In this document: positions 39,001 through 46,599 of the stretch, piece after piece
Numbering within the stretch: position 1 is the first letter of the stretch
Layout of the letters: every line of letters starts with the position of its first letter
NCBI RefSeq assembly: GCF_022682495.2
Contig: NC_071397.1
Coordinates: 6,663,082-6,727,081, forward strand
Direction of reading: 5' to 3'
DNA: 64,000 nt
From: Desmodus rotundus
Lineage: Eukaryota; Chordata; Mammalia; Chiroptera; Phyllostomidae
Program-made: the position numbers and the translations under genes
The notes under the pieces: model-generated
The model's input: the letters and a program-made list of their open reading frames with translations, nothing else
What the model was told of the DNA's origin: nothing
Database searches by the model: none

Positions 39001-42000
39001 ATCTCCTGCAGCCAGCCAGATCTCGGCTGTGTCTTAACTCACCTTTGCACTCCCAGCACCTTGCTCAGTGTCTGACACACAGTAGGTGCTTAACAAATGC
39101 CTGTTAACTAATTTCCATGTACTTTGGAATACAACACACTCAGATTTGAAACCTGACTCTGTACTATGATATTGGCAACTTATATCATTTGTTTTCGAGC
39201 CTCGTCCTCATCTATAACTGGGGTTGGTCACCGTGATTAGATTAAAATAAGAAGGTATGTGAAGTGCTTAATGGAAGCCCTGGCGCTTGGTAAGCTCTCA
39301 AATCCTTCCTGTTCACGATCACTGCACACCAGAGGTGATGGCCGAGAAAGATTCACTCTTCACTCTTCCCCTTTACCTCAATCCTCTGCATTTTTGTGCT
39401 TTCAAAGGAGTGGGGTTCAGCAGACTGATGCTTACTTCATTAATGGAGGAGGTGGCAGCACAGCTGGGCACAGCACGGAGGAGTCTGCGTGCAGAGGCCT
39501 GTTCTTGGGGAAATGGAAAATAGAATTTCCCAGCAGACCAGAGGCCAGCTGAACCAATTTACTAAACTCACTTACAGACCAACCACTGAACAGCTTCACA
39601 TGCCCAAGAGGAAGGGCAGGGGTGTGCAAGGAGGCAGGCAGCTGGTCCCCACCCCAGGCCATACTTTCTTGATGTGTCACCAAAGCCACTCTAACTTCCT
39701 TGACCTTCAGTGTCCTTATCTAAATAGGTAAGGGGGCTGCAAGGAGTACCTGAACTAATACAGGTAAGGCACTTGGTCAGTTGCCTTGATCAACGTGTGC
39801 ATTACAAGTACAAGTGACAGCTTGGTCTCCTAAGTTATATCTACATCCATCTGGATGAACGCTGCTCCTTTATTGGACCCTCACCAGACCCTCATTTTGC
39901 AGATGAGAAATTTAAATGGTTTGATGAGTAAACGGCCAAGCTAGATGGCAAAATTAGATTGTACCCACTCTCATAAAATGCAGATACTGCCCACAATGTC
40001 CAACATTAAGGGGGTCAGTCCATGCTAACCCCCTCACGGGAGCCTCTGCAGTTTAGGAGGAGGCTGGTGGAGAGGGTCACCCAAACCCTGGTGGAACAAG
40101 GGTCACAACAAAAGATTCAAGATGATTCTGAAGGCAGGACGGAGGACAGCGAGGCTGGTGGGGCACACACAGCATATGAAAGTCAACCTCTGCCTCAATT
40201 CAACCACAGCTTGAACGGGGAGGAAGCACCTGACAACCCAGGGCCTATTTCCAAAGATCTAAAGGAAGGTGTGTAAACTCCCTTCCTCACGTGTCTGAAA
40301 GCAAAGTTTCCAGTGTGAGGAAAACCCCAACCCAGGATGCACCACCCCCACACCCTTCCAACAACCCTTCCCAAGAGCCTGCCCCCACCCCAGGAATTCC
40401 TAGCAAGGGACTTCTTCAGAATTACAAAGGTGAGTCAGAACTTCAGGTGGAAAATGCCCAAACACCCCAAATGGAAAGATTTTTGAGTTTTCCTTTTCCC
40501 TTAAGCCAATTTCTGGCCTGAGGCAATGCCCAAAGTCACATCAGAGAGCCGAGCCCCAGCAGACTTCTGGAGACTAAAAGTAATGCTAGCACAATGCTTC
40601 CATTGGTTTTCACTTCTTGGGTTTTTTCCTATGAAGAGAAGAGACTCAACTATCTGGAGATGGTTTGAGAGTTTTTGGCTGCGGATGGGGACAGGGCTAT
40701 CCATAATCATCTCTAAATCACGCTGGCCAAACGCCCAAATCTGTTTTCTAAAAGTTACCTGCCTGCTTTGGGGATGGGATTTAACAGGACTGCAACATAA
40801 GAGACATTTGCTCAAACACCTTAAGAAAGCAGTCTAACCCCCAAAGCTCCTACCACCAGCTGTACCAGGCTGCCTCGCCCCGACCCCCCTTTTCCCTTCT
40901 CCTCATGTTTTGAAGTTTATTTTCCCACATTCAGCCTTGAATTCTTTCCTTCCTTCCCCTGCAGTGGTTGGTGGAGGAGCGGCGAAGAGGGAAACTTCGA
41001 GGGTAGCTCGATTCTTTATCATGCTCGCCTCACTTCTTCCCCTCTAAACAAAGCCCTGGAAGAAATTAAACAACAGCTCGTTGTCCAGAAGAATTGTTTC
41101 CTCACGGGAAATTATAAAGTGACCCCTCCCCAACACATGCACACAGGGAAGATACCCAGCCAAAGGAACCCACATCGCCCCAGAACTCCTGCCATGACAA
41201 GCTAGCCCACCTTCCAAAGTTCGTCCTCCTTACCAACCTGACATCCCACCAGGCCCCACCCTGGGAACGCTCCCCCCTGAAACCAAACACCCAACCTGCT
41301 GGCCGACGCCTGCCAGTGGCCCCTGAGAGAACAAGTCTACTTGCCCAGCTGCCTGGAGGCACTCTTATGCTCCCTTGTGAATGTCTAATGATTTGGGGAC
41401 AAAAAGGGAATCACAAACGGACAGCTTCCTGGTTTCCAATGCTTCAACCTTCCAACAGCTCAGGGCGGGAAAGACGGAGGACAGGTTCATTTCCTTTTTA
41501 CAGATGGGGAAATCGAGGCCAGAAAAATGAGACATCCAGCCAGCCATAATGTATTGGAGGACTGCTATAGATTAAATGCTGTTCCCCAAACCTCCTTTAT
41601 GGCATCTTTCACCCCAGGAGAAATGTAACACCTTAGAGCAGCTACCCCTACTCCACCTCACAACCTAGAGCCCTCAGGGGCTCTTACTCTGGTCCCGGTC
41701 ATTTCCCTGGATGGATGCCATTTGTGCAGGCCAAGAGCGAATGGGTGAAGCTAAGGGACTTCTGGAATCTGGCGTAGAGGGCCTCTACTCCCAGCAAAAG
41801 GTCGGTTTATTCCACTGAGGTCAATGCCATCCCTAAGAAACTCCCAATGCTAACACGGGGAGAAACTCTCCGCACCACCTCCCATTCTGCACCTCTTCTC
41901 ACCCAACCCAGTGGACGCTCCGGGGTTTGTTCTTCAACCTACTACTTTCCAAAGTTTAATTCCAAGCCCTTGGAGTTAGCCTTCCCTGATAGACAGACAG

Positions 42001-42808
42001 ATAAGCTCTCCCGGAAGCCTGAGCGCGTCTCCAGCATTCCAGTCACCAGCCCCCATCCCAGTGGCTCACGCCCGGCTAATCCCCTTAGCCCCACTCCTCA
42101 GCCCTACGGGTAGAAGGGGATCTTTCTTTGCTTAGGCTGGTTCTGCGGACTCTCCCAAAACTCTGCCGGGCTCACATTCCCGAAGAAAAGCCGTGCGGGA
42201 GCCGCACTGGCCTCGGAGATGGGAGGTGGAGACGCTGGGGGGGTGACACCTGGCTCGACTCCCGAACTCCGGGAGCGTCTCCAAGGAAAGATAAATGCCT
42301 TTTTCCGCCCCACAGCCTTAGTCCAAGGAGGGAGGTACCCACAACGAGCCACTGCAGGGCTCGGTTCACCCGGAGGTGAACACTAAATTCTTCTCTCTGG
42401 ACAAACTGGCTTCCAACGAGCCTCCGCGCGTGGGTGCCTCCTGTGTCCACGGGTAAACGAAAGATACCAGCAGCCAGATCCATGATGAGACATTCTCTCC
42501 TGTCACTCCTAGGCCGACCCACAAGAACTGAGGGTCATCCAAAGCTGTGAGGGGGCGCCCCTCCAGCACTCCTAACCCTGCGGCCAGCTTCAGGCGTTTG
42601 TAGGGGTAGAGCGGCGCCTCACCTGCAGGATCTTGTCCAGTCCCTCCTGGCCTAGACACGGGAACTCCTTGAGCAGATGCAATTTCTGTGTATAGTAGTT
42701 TTTCTTAGACTCTTTCCAGTGCGGCTCCTCCAGCACCTCGAAGATCGCCGCACCGATGGCCAGATAGAAGATGATGGCCGAGGTGAGCAGCGGGCCCCGG
42801 TCCACCAT
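8182..42808 (-). CDS. KCNK5: KCNK5 (TASK-2 / K2P5.1) two-pore-domain potassium channel, five-exon CDS
   Basis: The spliced CDS is 42808-42623, 13200-13089, 11896-11730, 11418-11250 and 9095-8182: 186+112+167+169+914 = 1548 nt, or 515 codons plus TGA. All introns are GT-AG. The protein has the K2P plan: M1 (about 5-25), extracellular cap with Cys51, pore loop 1 with TTIGYG (97-102), M2 (about 110-133), M3 (about 158-182), pore loop 2 with STIGFG (202-207), M4 (about 222-247) and a long cytosolic tail. Family knowledge: TASK-2 is a plasma-membrane background K+ channel opened by alkaline pH and cell swelling, acting in renal tubule and brainstem chemoreceptor cells. N77 (NQT) matches the known glycosylation site, R224 and K245 the external and internal pH sensors, and K257-K258 the G-beta-gamma site. 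The start has a strong Kozak context (G at -3 and +4). Human TASK-2 is about 499 residues, and the excess lies in a Gly-Pro tract at 324-345. No frameshift or internal stop is seen, so the gene looks functional. Confidence 0.97.
9096..11249 (-). other. KCNK5: KCNK5 intron 4
   Basis: 2.15-kb GT-AG intron. It contains an L2 fragment at about 9540-9800 (CACCTGCTCCAGGAAGCCCTC). The rest is single-copy-looking. Confidence 0.85.
9540..9800 (+). mobile_element. L2 LINE fragment
   Basis: L2-like pattern: CACCTGCTCCAGGAAGCCCTC, then CTCCTACACTCCAGGATTAT and a later GACTAGGAACAACC segment, as in the L2 3' region. Confidence 0.5.
11250..11418 (-). CDS. KCNK5: KCNK5 coding exon 4
   Basis: Encodes residues 156-211 plus the first base of Gly212: transmembrane helix M3 (starting RKAQITC) and the second pore loop with filter STIGFGD (202-208). 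Acceptor CCATCAG|CGAAAG (AG at 11420-11419); donor GCCG|GTGAGTC (GT at 11249-11248). 169 nt. Residues 186-187 read EE just before WNYIEG. As I recall the human sequence, this pair is EG, so there may be a substitution next to the pore helix. Confidence 0.96.
11730..11896 (-). CDS. KCNK5: KCNK5 coding exon 3
   Basis: Completes Gly100 and encodes residues 101-155. It begins YGNVAPKT, finishing the first filter GYG, and then encodes transmembrane helix M2 and the M2-M3 cytosolic loop ending KRGVSL. The acceptor is a pyrimidine-rich CTTCTTCTTCAG (AG at 11898-11897). The donor is CTG|GTATGT (GT at 11729-11728). 167 nt, ends in phase 0. Confidence 0.96.
11975..12002. repeat. (CA)n microsatellite
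   Basis: About 14 uninterrupted CA units in KCNK5 intron 2, about 80 bp upstream (in gene sense) of exon 3. Likely length-polymorphic. Confidence 0.9.
12300..12800 (+). mobile_element. MaLR/ERVL-type LTR (old)
   Basis: Ends with CACTAACTTCTGAAGTGG and then ATAGATAACCAGAACAGACA, and has an internal GAACCGACCAGTTGAAACCAG segment. These match the layout of MLT1-type LTRs. It lies in KCNK5 intron 2, antisense to the gene. Open frames across it are non-coding. Confidence 0.55.
13089..13200 (-). CDS. KCNK5: KCNK5 coding exon 2
   Basis: Encodes residues 63-99 plus the first base of Gly100: the rest of the cap, the N-glycosylation sequon N77-Q-T, and pore helix 1 up to ...VITTI of the first selectivity filter. 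Acceptor TTCAG|GTGGTG (AG at 13202-13201); donor ATTG|GTAAGT (GT at 13088-13087). The exon is 112 nt and ends in phase 1. Confidence 0.96.
13255..13405 (-). mobile_element. MIR SINE (reverse)
   Basis: Reverse MIR pattern: CACTTCATAGATGACAATAC, then GGTTAAGTGATTTTCCCAAG and GTCACACAGC. Confidence 0.65.
13406..13765. mobile_element. Tigger-type DNA transposon fossil
   Basis: Left end TCCTTGACTTACAAGGGG, internal ATTTAATGCACCTAACCTAC and right part GAATGCGTATCATTTTCACAC. This resembles the non-autonomous pogo/Tigger elements of eutherians. The right terminal repeat is decayed. Confidence 0.55.
13804..13990 (+). mobile_element. MER5A hAT MITE
   Basis: Near-complete: CAAGTGCTTCTCAAAC at the left, TGGGCCCCACCAGAGTCTCTG in the centre and GAGAACCACTA at the right. 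These are the diverged terminal inverted repeats of MER5A. Confidence 0.7.
14500..14678 (+). mobile_element. MER30-like hAT element
   Basis: Begins CAGGGGTGTCCAACCTTTTG and ends CTGGACACCCCTG, an inverted terminal repeat of about 12 bp. The internal TCATAATGTTTTAAGGAAG matches MER30. The flanking 8-mers do not match, so no target-site duplication is claimed. Confidence 0.7.
16556..16765 (+). mobile_element. hAT-Charlie-like MITE (diverged)
   Basis: Starts AACAGGGGTTCCCACCTGAG. Further in, GGGGTGCTCCTGGCACTGAG and then CAGGGCCCAGAGGCTAAATA echo MER20/MER58-group elements. The right end is missing. Confidence 0.35.
17885..18085 (-). mobile_element. MIR SINE (reverse)
   Basis: Contains TTATGCTAAGCACTTCACAAG, ATTTAATGAGGACAG and TTTACAAATGAGGACTTAAG in the order of a reversed MIR. 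Confidence 0.6.
18930..19068 (-). mobile_element. MIR SINE fragment (reverse)
   Basis: ATTAAGGCATTTTAACTCCA-type region followed by CCTGTAATGTAGGTACTATT, similar to reversed MIR. Abuts the following Tigger MITE. Confidence 0.4.
19070..19577. mobile_element. Tigger-class MITE with terminal inverted repeats
   Basis: Flanked by TA at both ends. Left end TACAGGAGCCCCTTTATCC; the right end, reverse-complemented, reads TACAGTAATCCCCCCTTATC. The internal right part has TTTGGAATTTTCCGTTTCAC. This is the pattern of non-autonomous Tigger/pogo elements. 508 bp; no transposase frame. Confidence 0.7.
19575..19665 (-). mobile_element. MIR SINE fragment (reverse)
   Basis: GTTTACTGATGAGGAGAACG followed by a GAGGCCCCAGG and GTGGAGCTGGGGTGTGAATC block. 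It may be the other half of the MIR at 18930-19068, split by the Tigger MITE at 19070-19577. Confidence 0.5.
19800..19920 (+). mobile_element. L2 LINE 3' end
   Basis: CCTGGCACATAGTAGGCGCT followed by CAGTACATAGTTGTTAAATG. Confidence 0.7.
22430..22560. mobile_element. MER5A-like fragment
   Basis: CCAGAGTCAGACGTGCTTGG, then TCCAGGTGACTCTAGTATTG and AAAACCACTGTCC, matching the right half of MER5A. Confidence 0.5.
24222..24420 (+). mobile_element. MIR SINE
   Basis: GGGTTCAAATCCTGGCTCCC, CACCTCTCTGAGCTTTACTT and ACATAAAGTGATACAAGGCT follow each other as in MIR. Confidence 0.75.
28500..28700. mobile_element. hAT-like MITE (diverged)
   Basis: GCCTTGAAATGTGGCCAGTG, an A/T-rich ATTTCAATTTAAAATTAAAC and a GTGACATGCGGGTGGTCACT segment follow the order of the eutherian hAT elements that carry ACATGTGGCTAGTGGC. 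Confidence 0.45.
29204..29432 (+). mobile_element. VES-type bat SINE
   Basis: tRNA-derived head: CCCTGACGGGTGTAGCTCAG (A-box region) and GGTTCGATTCCTGGTCACGG (B-box). Then comes the tRNA-unrelated part with TCTCTCTCCC tracts and an AAAATAAATTTAAAAAAT tail. This is the only full SINE of this kind in KCNK5 intron 1. No clear target-site duplication. Not a functional tRNA gene. Confidence 0.85.
29660..29941 (-). mobile_element. hAT-like bat MITE, copy 1
   Basis: Shares about 230 bp with the copy at 51089-51357: ...TTAGTCAGGAGCACTGACCTC, ACAATAGCCATCTGGTATG and TAGTAATTAGCTTATGTGTG, ending GGTGAAAATCGCTG. The other terminus is decayed, so the left boundary is approximate. Strand is relative and arbitrary. 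Confidence 0.65.
32285..32445 (+). mobile_element. MIR SINE
   Basis: GCGGTGTGACCTTGACTAAG, TCTGCCTCAGTTGCCTTACC and ACAAAATGAGGTTCCCC in MIR order. Confidence 0.75.
32840..32950 (+). mobile_element. L2 LINE fragment
   Basis: CACTCCCTACAAGAAGCCTTCC then TTGTACTTAACCCTG resembles the L2 3' region. Confidence 0.4.
35690..35800 (-). mobile_element. MIR SINE fragment (reverse)
   Basis: CCCATTTCACAGGTGAGAAG followed by GTGACTTGCTCAAGGCACAC. Confidence 0.55.
35915..36130 (+). mobile_element. MIR SINE
   Basis: GGGTTCAAATCCCTGTTCTTCC, TGAGTGGTATGGCCTCGATT and a GCAAGGATTTATGAGATGGT tail in MIR order. Confidence 0.7.
36210..36395 (+). mobile_element. MIR SINE
   Basis: GGCCTCCAGTTTCCTGTACA, ATGGGCACAATAATAACAGT and GCCTGGCACATAGCAAGTAC. 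Confidence 0.65.
39000..39115 (+). mobile_element. L2 LINE 3' end
   Basis: ACTCCCAGCACCTTGCTCAG and CAGTAGGTGCTTAACAAATG. Confidence 0.65.
39125..39300 (+). mobile_element. MIR SINE
   Basis: GATTTGAAACCTGACTCTG, then CCTCATCTATAACTGGGG, then a GTGAAGTGCTTA tail. Confidence 0.55.
42623..42808 (-). CDS. KCNK5: KCNK5 coding exon 1
   Basis: Encodes residues 1-62, beginning MVDRGPLLTSAIIF and ending DKILQ. It contains transmembrane segment M1 and the first part of the extracellular cap, including Cys51, which in K2P channels bridges the two subunits. The ATG at 42808-42806 lies in a GAGCC-ATG-G context (minus strand). The donor is CAG|GTGAGG with GT at 42622-42621, and the exon ends in phase 0. 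It lies inside the CpG island. Confidence 0.97.
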
Positions 42809-42917
42809 GGCTCCCGAGAGGCCGCCTCCTCAAGAAAGCGTCCCCTAGCCCCAGTGGCTCCGGGTCCACCGGCCCTCCAGCCTCTGGAAACAGCTGTTTG
42901 AATTTGGAGCTCCGCAT
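42705..42917 (-). other. Candidate uORF overlapping the KCNK5 start codon
   Basis: If transcription begins upstream of 42917, the first ATG in the leader (42917-42915) opens a 70-codon frame. It runs past the KCNK5 ATG in another frame and stops at 42705. Its Kozak context is weak (C at -3 and +4), so most ribosomes would be expected to scan past. The translated sequence (MRSSKFKQLF...) matches nothing I recognise. The only proposed role is regulatory. Confidence 0.3.
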
Positions 42918-42923
42918 GCGCAG
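42914..42923. promoter_or_regulatory. NRF1-like palindromic site
   Basis: GCATGCGCAG resembles the NRF1 consensus GCGCATGCGC, which is commonly found near transcription starts of CpG promoters. It lies about 106 bp upstream of the KCNK5 ATG. Motif evidence only. Confidence 0.35.
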
Positions 42924-43359
42924 TGCTCCGTACCCCCAGCGAGGTTCCCGGACCAAGTTGCTTCTCCAAGTTGGCCCCCTGAGCGCTGGGAACGGTGCGG
43001 GGCCCTGCTCCCGCGGGACGGGGATGAGCACACCCCTAGGGGATAGGGGTCGCCCTGGATTACAGCGGCGAAAGCAGCTGTGGGAACTCGGGGCCAGGCT
43101 CTGGGAGACACGTGGGCCACCCTACGAGAGCCGCAGCAGTAAGCACTGCGCCCGCCTCCGCGCGCCTCTTTAATCAGCTCCTAGCGCGCACCGCCCGCCC
43201 GAGCCAAGCCCCCCCGGGGGGAGGGGCCGGCCGGGGCCTGTCACTCACCAGCACCGCCCCCGCTCAGGCCACGCCCCACACAGTCAGCTGAGTTGAGCTT
43301 CGCTGCTCCGCGCCCTTCCCGGTGCCGGTGCGGTGCCTGGTGCCGAGAAGCCTGAGCGC

Positions 43360-44055
43360 TTGTGGTCTCTGGGATTCGCATTTGGTACTAGTACTAGTGT
43401 ATGAAATAAAATTAATGTGTTAGTGACTGGGATCAGGAAGTTATTACTATTGTTATTTTCACTGTAATTCGGTTTTCACTCACTGATGTTTCTGCCAAGA
43501 AAGCTCGATTCTCAGTCTGTTTCACGCACCTTCCTAGAATTATAAGCCTGGGGAAGGGGGATCAGAAAGGGACGGGAAAAATTGTAGAGAATCAGGACAT
43601 CAGGGATTCACCATCCACAATGGTGTGATTTTTCACTCTGGCCCAGTCTCGCCTGCTCTGGCGTGAGACCCCCACACGGGGAGGGAGCAGTCTAGGCAGC
43701 ACCGTGCGAGACCCCTCCCTTGCCCCACCCCAACTACACACACATTGGTAGCTTTAGGAGAACACACCTCTTTGATACTCCCAGGCCTATTTAAAATTGC
43801 TACGCCCCCTGCCCCCTCCCCCCACGCACAGGCACTCCTGATCCCCCTTATCGGCCATACTTTCTTCCTGGCACTAAATTTTTTCAAATATACTATAGAT
43901 CTCTAATGCACTCTGCAACACTAAAATGACAGACTGTGGGGGGGAGGGGTCTGGATCGTTCATTGACATATTCCCAGGGCCTCTTACATAGTATACACTT
44001 TTAAACATTTGAGCAATGAAAAAGTAAATAACAATCAAAAACATATTTGTCAAAA
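43360..44055. other. Upstream intergenic DNA, nothing recognised
   Basis: CpG density drops after about 43350. No gene or clear repeat is seen before the L1MA fragment that starts at about 44060. Confidence 0.45.
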
Positions 44056-44212
44056 ACACACATCCAGTGGAAGTTATAGCCAGAGCAACTGTGCAAGAAA
44101 AAAAACAAAACAAATAGAAGGCATCCAAATGGGAAAGGAAGAAGTAAAACTGTCACTATTTCTAGATGACATGATAGTATGTGTAGAAAACCCCACTGAA
44201 GACCCTATCAAG

Positions 44213-44421
44213 CCCTGGCTGGTGTGGCTCAGTGGATTGAGCGCTGGCCTGCGAACCAAAGGGTCACCAGTTTGATTCCCAGTCGGGGCACATGCCTGGG
44301 ATGCAGGCCAGGTCCCCAGTTGGGGGCACAAAAGAGGCAAACTTTAATGTTTCTTTCCCTTTCTTTCTCCCTCCCTTCCCCTCTGTCTAAAAATAAATAA
44401 ATAAAATCTTTACAAAAAAAA
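44213..44421 (+). mobile_element. VES bat SINE nested in the L1MA fragment
   Basis: Begins CCCTGGCTGGTGTGGCTCAG with a B-box-like GTTTGATTCCCAGTCGGGGC. It has a CCTTTCTTTCTCCCTCCC tract and an AAAATAAATAAATAAAATC tail. It is the least decayed VES head in the window and lies between L1 segments that are contiguous in a normal L1. Confidence 0.9.
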
Positions 44422-44792
44422 TGCCATCTAAAAACAGAGCTAATCAACAAGTTCAGTAAAGTTATAGGACATAAAATCAATATACAGAAATAAATTGCAC
44501 TTCAATATACTACAAATGGAGTATCAGGAAGAGGAATTAAGAAAACAATATCATTTATAATAGCATCAAAAAATAAAATAAAATACCTAGGAATCAATTT
44601 AACCAAGAGGTGAAAGACCTGTACACCGAAAACTATAAGATATTGATTAAAAGAAATCAAAGAAAACAGAAATAAATGAAATGATATTCTGTGGTCATGG
44701 ATAGGAAGAAGTAATATTATTAAAATGTCCATCCAACCAAAGCAATCTACAAATTCAGTGCAATCTCTATCAAAATTCCAATAGCATTTTTC

Positions 44793-44859
44793 TTTTCTTT
44801 TTTTAATTACTTTATTGTTTTCAATTACAGTTGTTTGCATTTCCCCCCACCCCAGCCCA
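44793..44859 (-). mobile_element. Short bat L1 3' tail inserted antisense, with perfect TSD
   Basis: 67 bp flanked by a perfect 16-bp target-site duplication TCCAATAGCATTTTTC (44777-44792 and 44860-44875). On the minus strand it reads ...CAACTGTAATTGAAAACAATAAAGTAATT plus an A-rich tail. It is a severely 5'-truncated LINE insertion containing only the end of the 3' UTR. Confidence 0.85.
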
Positions 44860-46599
44860 TCCAATAGCATTTTTCAAGGATATGTAACAAACAATCTCAA
44901 ATTTTTATGGAACTACAAAAAAGTCCAGAAGAGCCAAAGCAATCTTGAGAAAAGAGAACAAAGCTAGAGGTATCAAAAATCCTCTATTTAAACTATATTA
45001 CAAAGCTACAGTAATCAAAATAGTATAGTATTTTGATTTGATGGGAACAAACCCTTGGAACAATAAAATAAAATAGAGCCTAGAAATAAATTAACAACAA
45101 AGGAACTAAGAATACACAACTAAGGAAAGGACAGTTTCTTCATAAAATGGCTTTGAGGAAACTGGACAGTCACATGCAAAATTATGAAATTAGACTATTA
45201 TCTTACACCATGCACAAAAATTAAGCCAAAATGGGTAAAAGACTTGAATGTAAGACCTAAAACCATAAAACTCCTAGAAGAAAACATAGTAAGTTTCTCG
45301 AATCAATCTTGGCGTCTTGGCAGTGATTTTTTGGCTCTGACTCTAAAAGTCAGGGCAACAAAAGCAAAAACAAACAAGTGGGACCACATCAAACCAAAAA
45401 GCTTCTGCACAGCAAAGGAAACCATCCATAAAATGAAAAGGCAACCTGCAGAATGGGAGAACATATTTGCAAATCATGTGTTTGGTAAGGGATGAATATC
45501 AGAAATATATAAAGAACTCATACAACTCAATAGCAAAACCAAACAAATTAATTAAAAAATGGGCAGAGGATCTGAAAAGACCTTTTTCCAAAGAAGACAT
45601 ACAGATGGCCAACAGATCATGAAAAGACACTTAACGTCACTAATTACAAGAGAAATGCAAATTAGAATGACCTGAGCTCTCATCTCATATCTGTCAGAGG
45701 ACTGTTATCAAAAAGATAAGAAATAACAAGTATGGGAGAAAATGTGGAGAAAAGGGAACCCTCGAGCACTGCTGGCGAGAGTGTGAATTGGCGCATCCAC
45801 TAGGGAAAACCGAATGGTGGTTGCTGAACAAATTAAATATAGAACTGCTGTATAATCCAGCAATTCCGCTGCAGGATATGTATCTGAAGGAAACAAAAAA
45901 CACTAACTATTGTAGAAAATATATGCACACCCATGTTCACTGCAGCATTACTTAAAATAGCCAAGACATAAAAACAGCCTAAGTGCCCATCCATGGGTGA
46001 ATGGATAAACAAAACGTAGTGTACAGCTATAGAATGGCATACTATTCAGCCATGAAAAAGAATGAAATCTTGCCATTTGCAACATCGTGCATGGATCTTG
46101 AGGGCATTATGCTCCGTGAAATAAATCAGACAGAAAAAGACAAATACCATATGATCTCACGTGTAAGTGGCATGAAAGCAACAACAACAACACAAACCAA
46201 GGTATCAGATACGGAGACTGACTGGTAGTTGCTGGAGGCCAGGCATTGGAGGCGGGGATGTATGAAATGGGTGAAGAGAGTCAAAAGGTACAAAGTTCCA
46301 GCTATAAAATACAATAAATTAGTCTTGAGGATATAAGGTACAGTATGGTGGCTTATTTAATAATACTCTATTGCATATTGGAAAGTTGCTAAAAGACTAA
46401 GTCATAAAAGTGTCCATCACAAGAAAAAAATTGCAACTACGTATGGTGGGTGATAGAAGTTAACTAGACTTACTGTGTTGTGCATTTCACAATACATACG
46501 AGTATCGAATCATTATGCTGTATACTTGAAACTAATATAATGTTGTATGTTGATAATATCTCGATATAAAATTAACCAAATTTATTAAACAACAAAAAC

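Larger units (their letters stand above)
13201..42622 (-). other. KCNK5: KCNK5 intron 1 (29.4 kb)
   Basis: GT-AG intron from GTGAGG after exon 1 to TTCAG before exon 2. It carries many ancient repeats (listed separately) and one bat SINE. Long stretches show no recognisable repeat, notably 14.7-16.5, 20-22.4, 22.6-24.2, 24.8-28.4, 30-32.2, 37-39 and 40-42 kb. Candidate regulatory DNA would lie in these. No gene within the intron is supported on either strand. Confidence 0.9.
42140..43350. promoter_or_regulatory. KCNK5: CpG island / KCNK5 promoter region
   Basis: CpG dinucleotides are dense here compared with the flanks. The island covers exon 1, the leader and the start of intron 1. I see no TATA box at a suitable distance. 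GC-box-like CCGCCCGCCC (about 43190) and GGGGAGGGGCC (about 43219) are present. Together these suggest a TATA-less CpG promoter with dispersed starts. The transcription start is inferred to lie roughly between 42.92 and 43.3 kb. Confidence 0.75.
44060..46590 (+). mobile_element. L1MA-type LINE-1 fragment (ORF2 3' half and 3' UTR)
   Basis: 5'-truncated L1 starting inside the ORF2 reverse-transcriptase region (GGAAGTTATAGCCAGAGCAA, then a decayed GATGACATGATAGTATG block). It continues through the ORF2 C-terminal part (...CCATTTGCAACATCGTGCATGG...) to the 3' UTR ending TTGATAATATCTCGATATAA. Many stops and indels make it non-functional. It was invaded by a VES SINE (44213-44421) and a short antisense L1 tail (44793-44859). 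Confidence 0.85.

Noticed and set aside
42172..42659. Open frames on both strands in the CpG island next to exon 1
   Set aside because: CpG-rich sequence lowers stop-codon frequency. The frames do not match any known extended KCNK5 isoform, and the exon 1 donor GTGAGG excludes read-through.
44060..46590. Possible intact L1 ORF2 gene
   Set aside because: The fragment is 5'-truncated, broken by stops, and contains two later insertions, so it is a dead repeat copy and not a gene.
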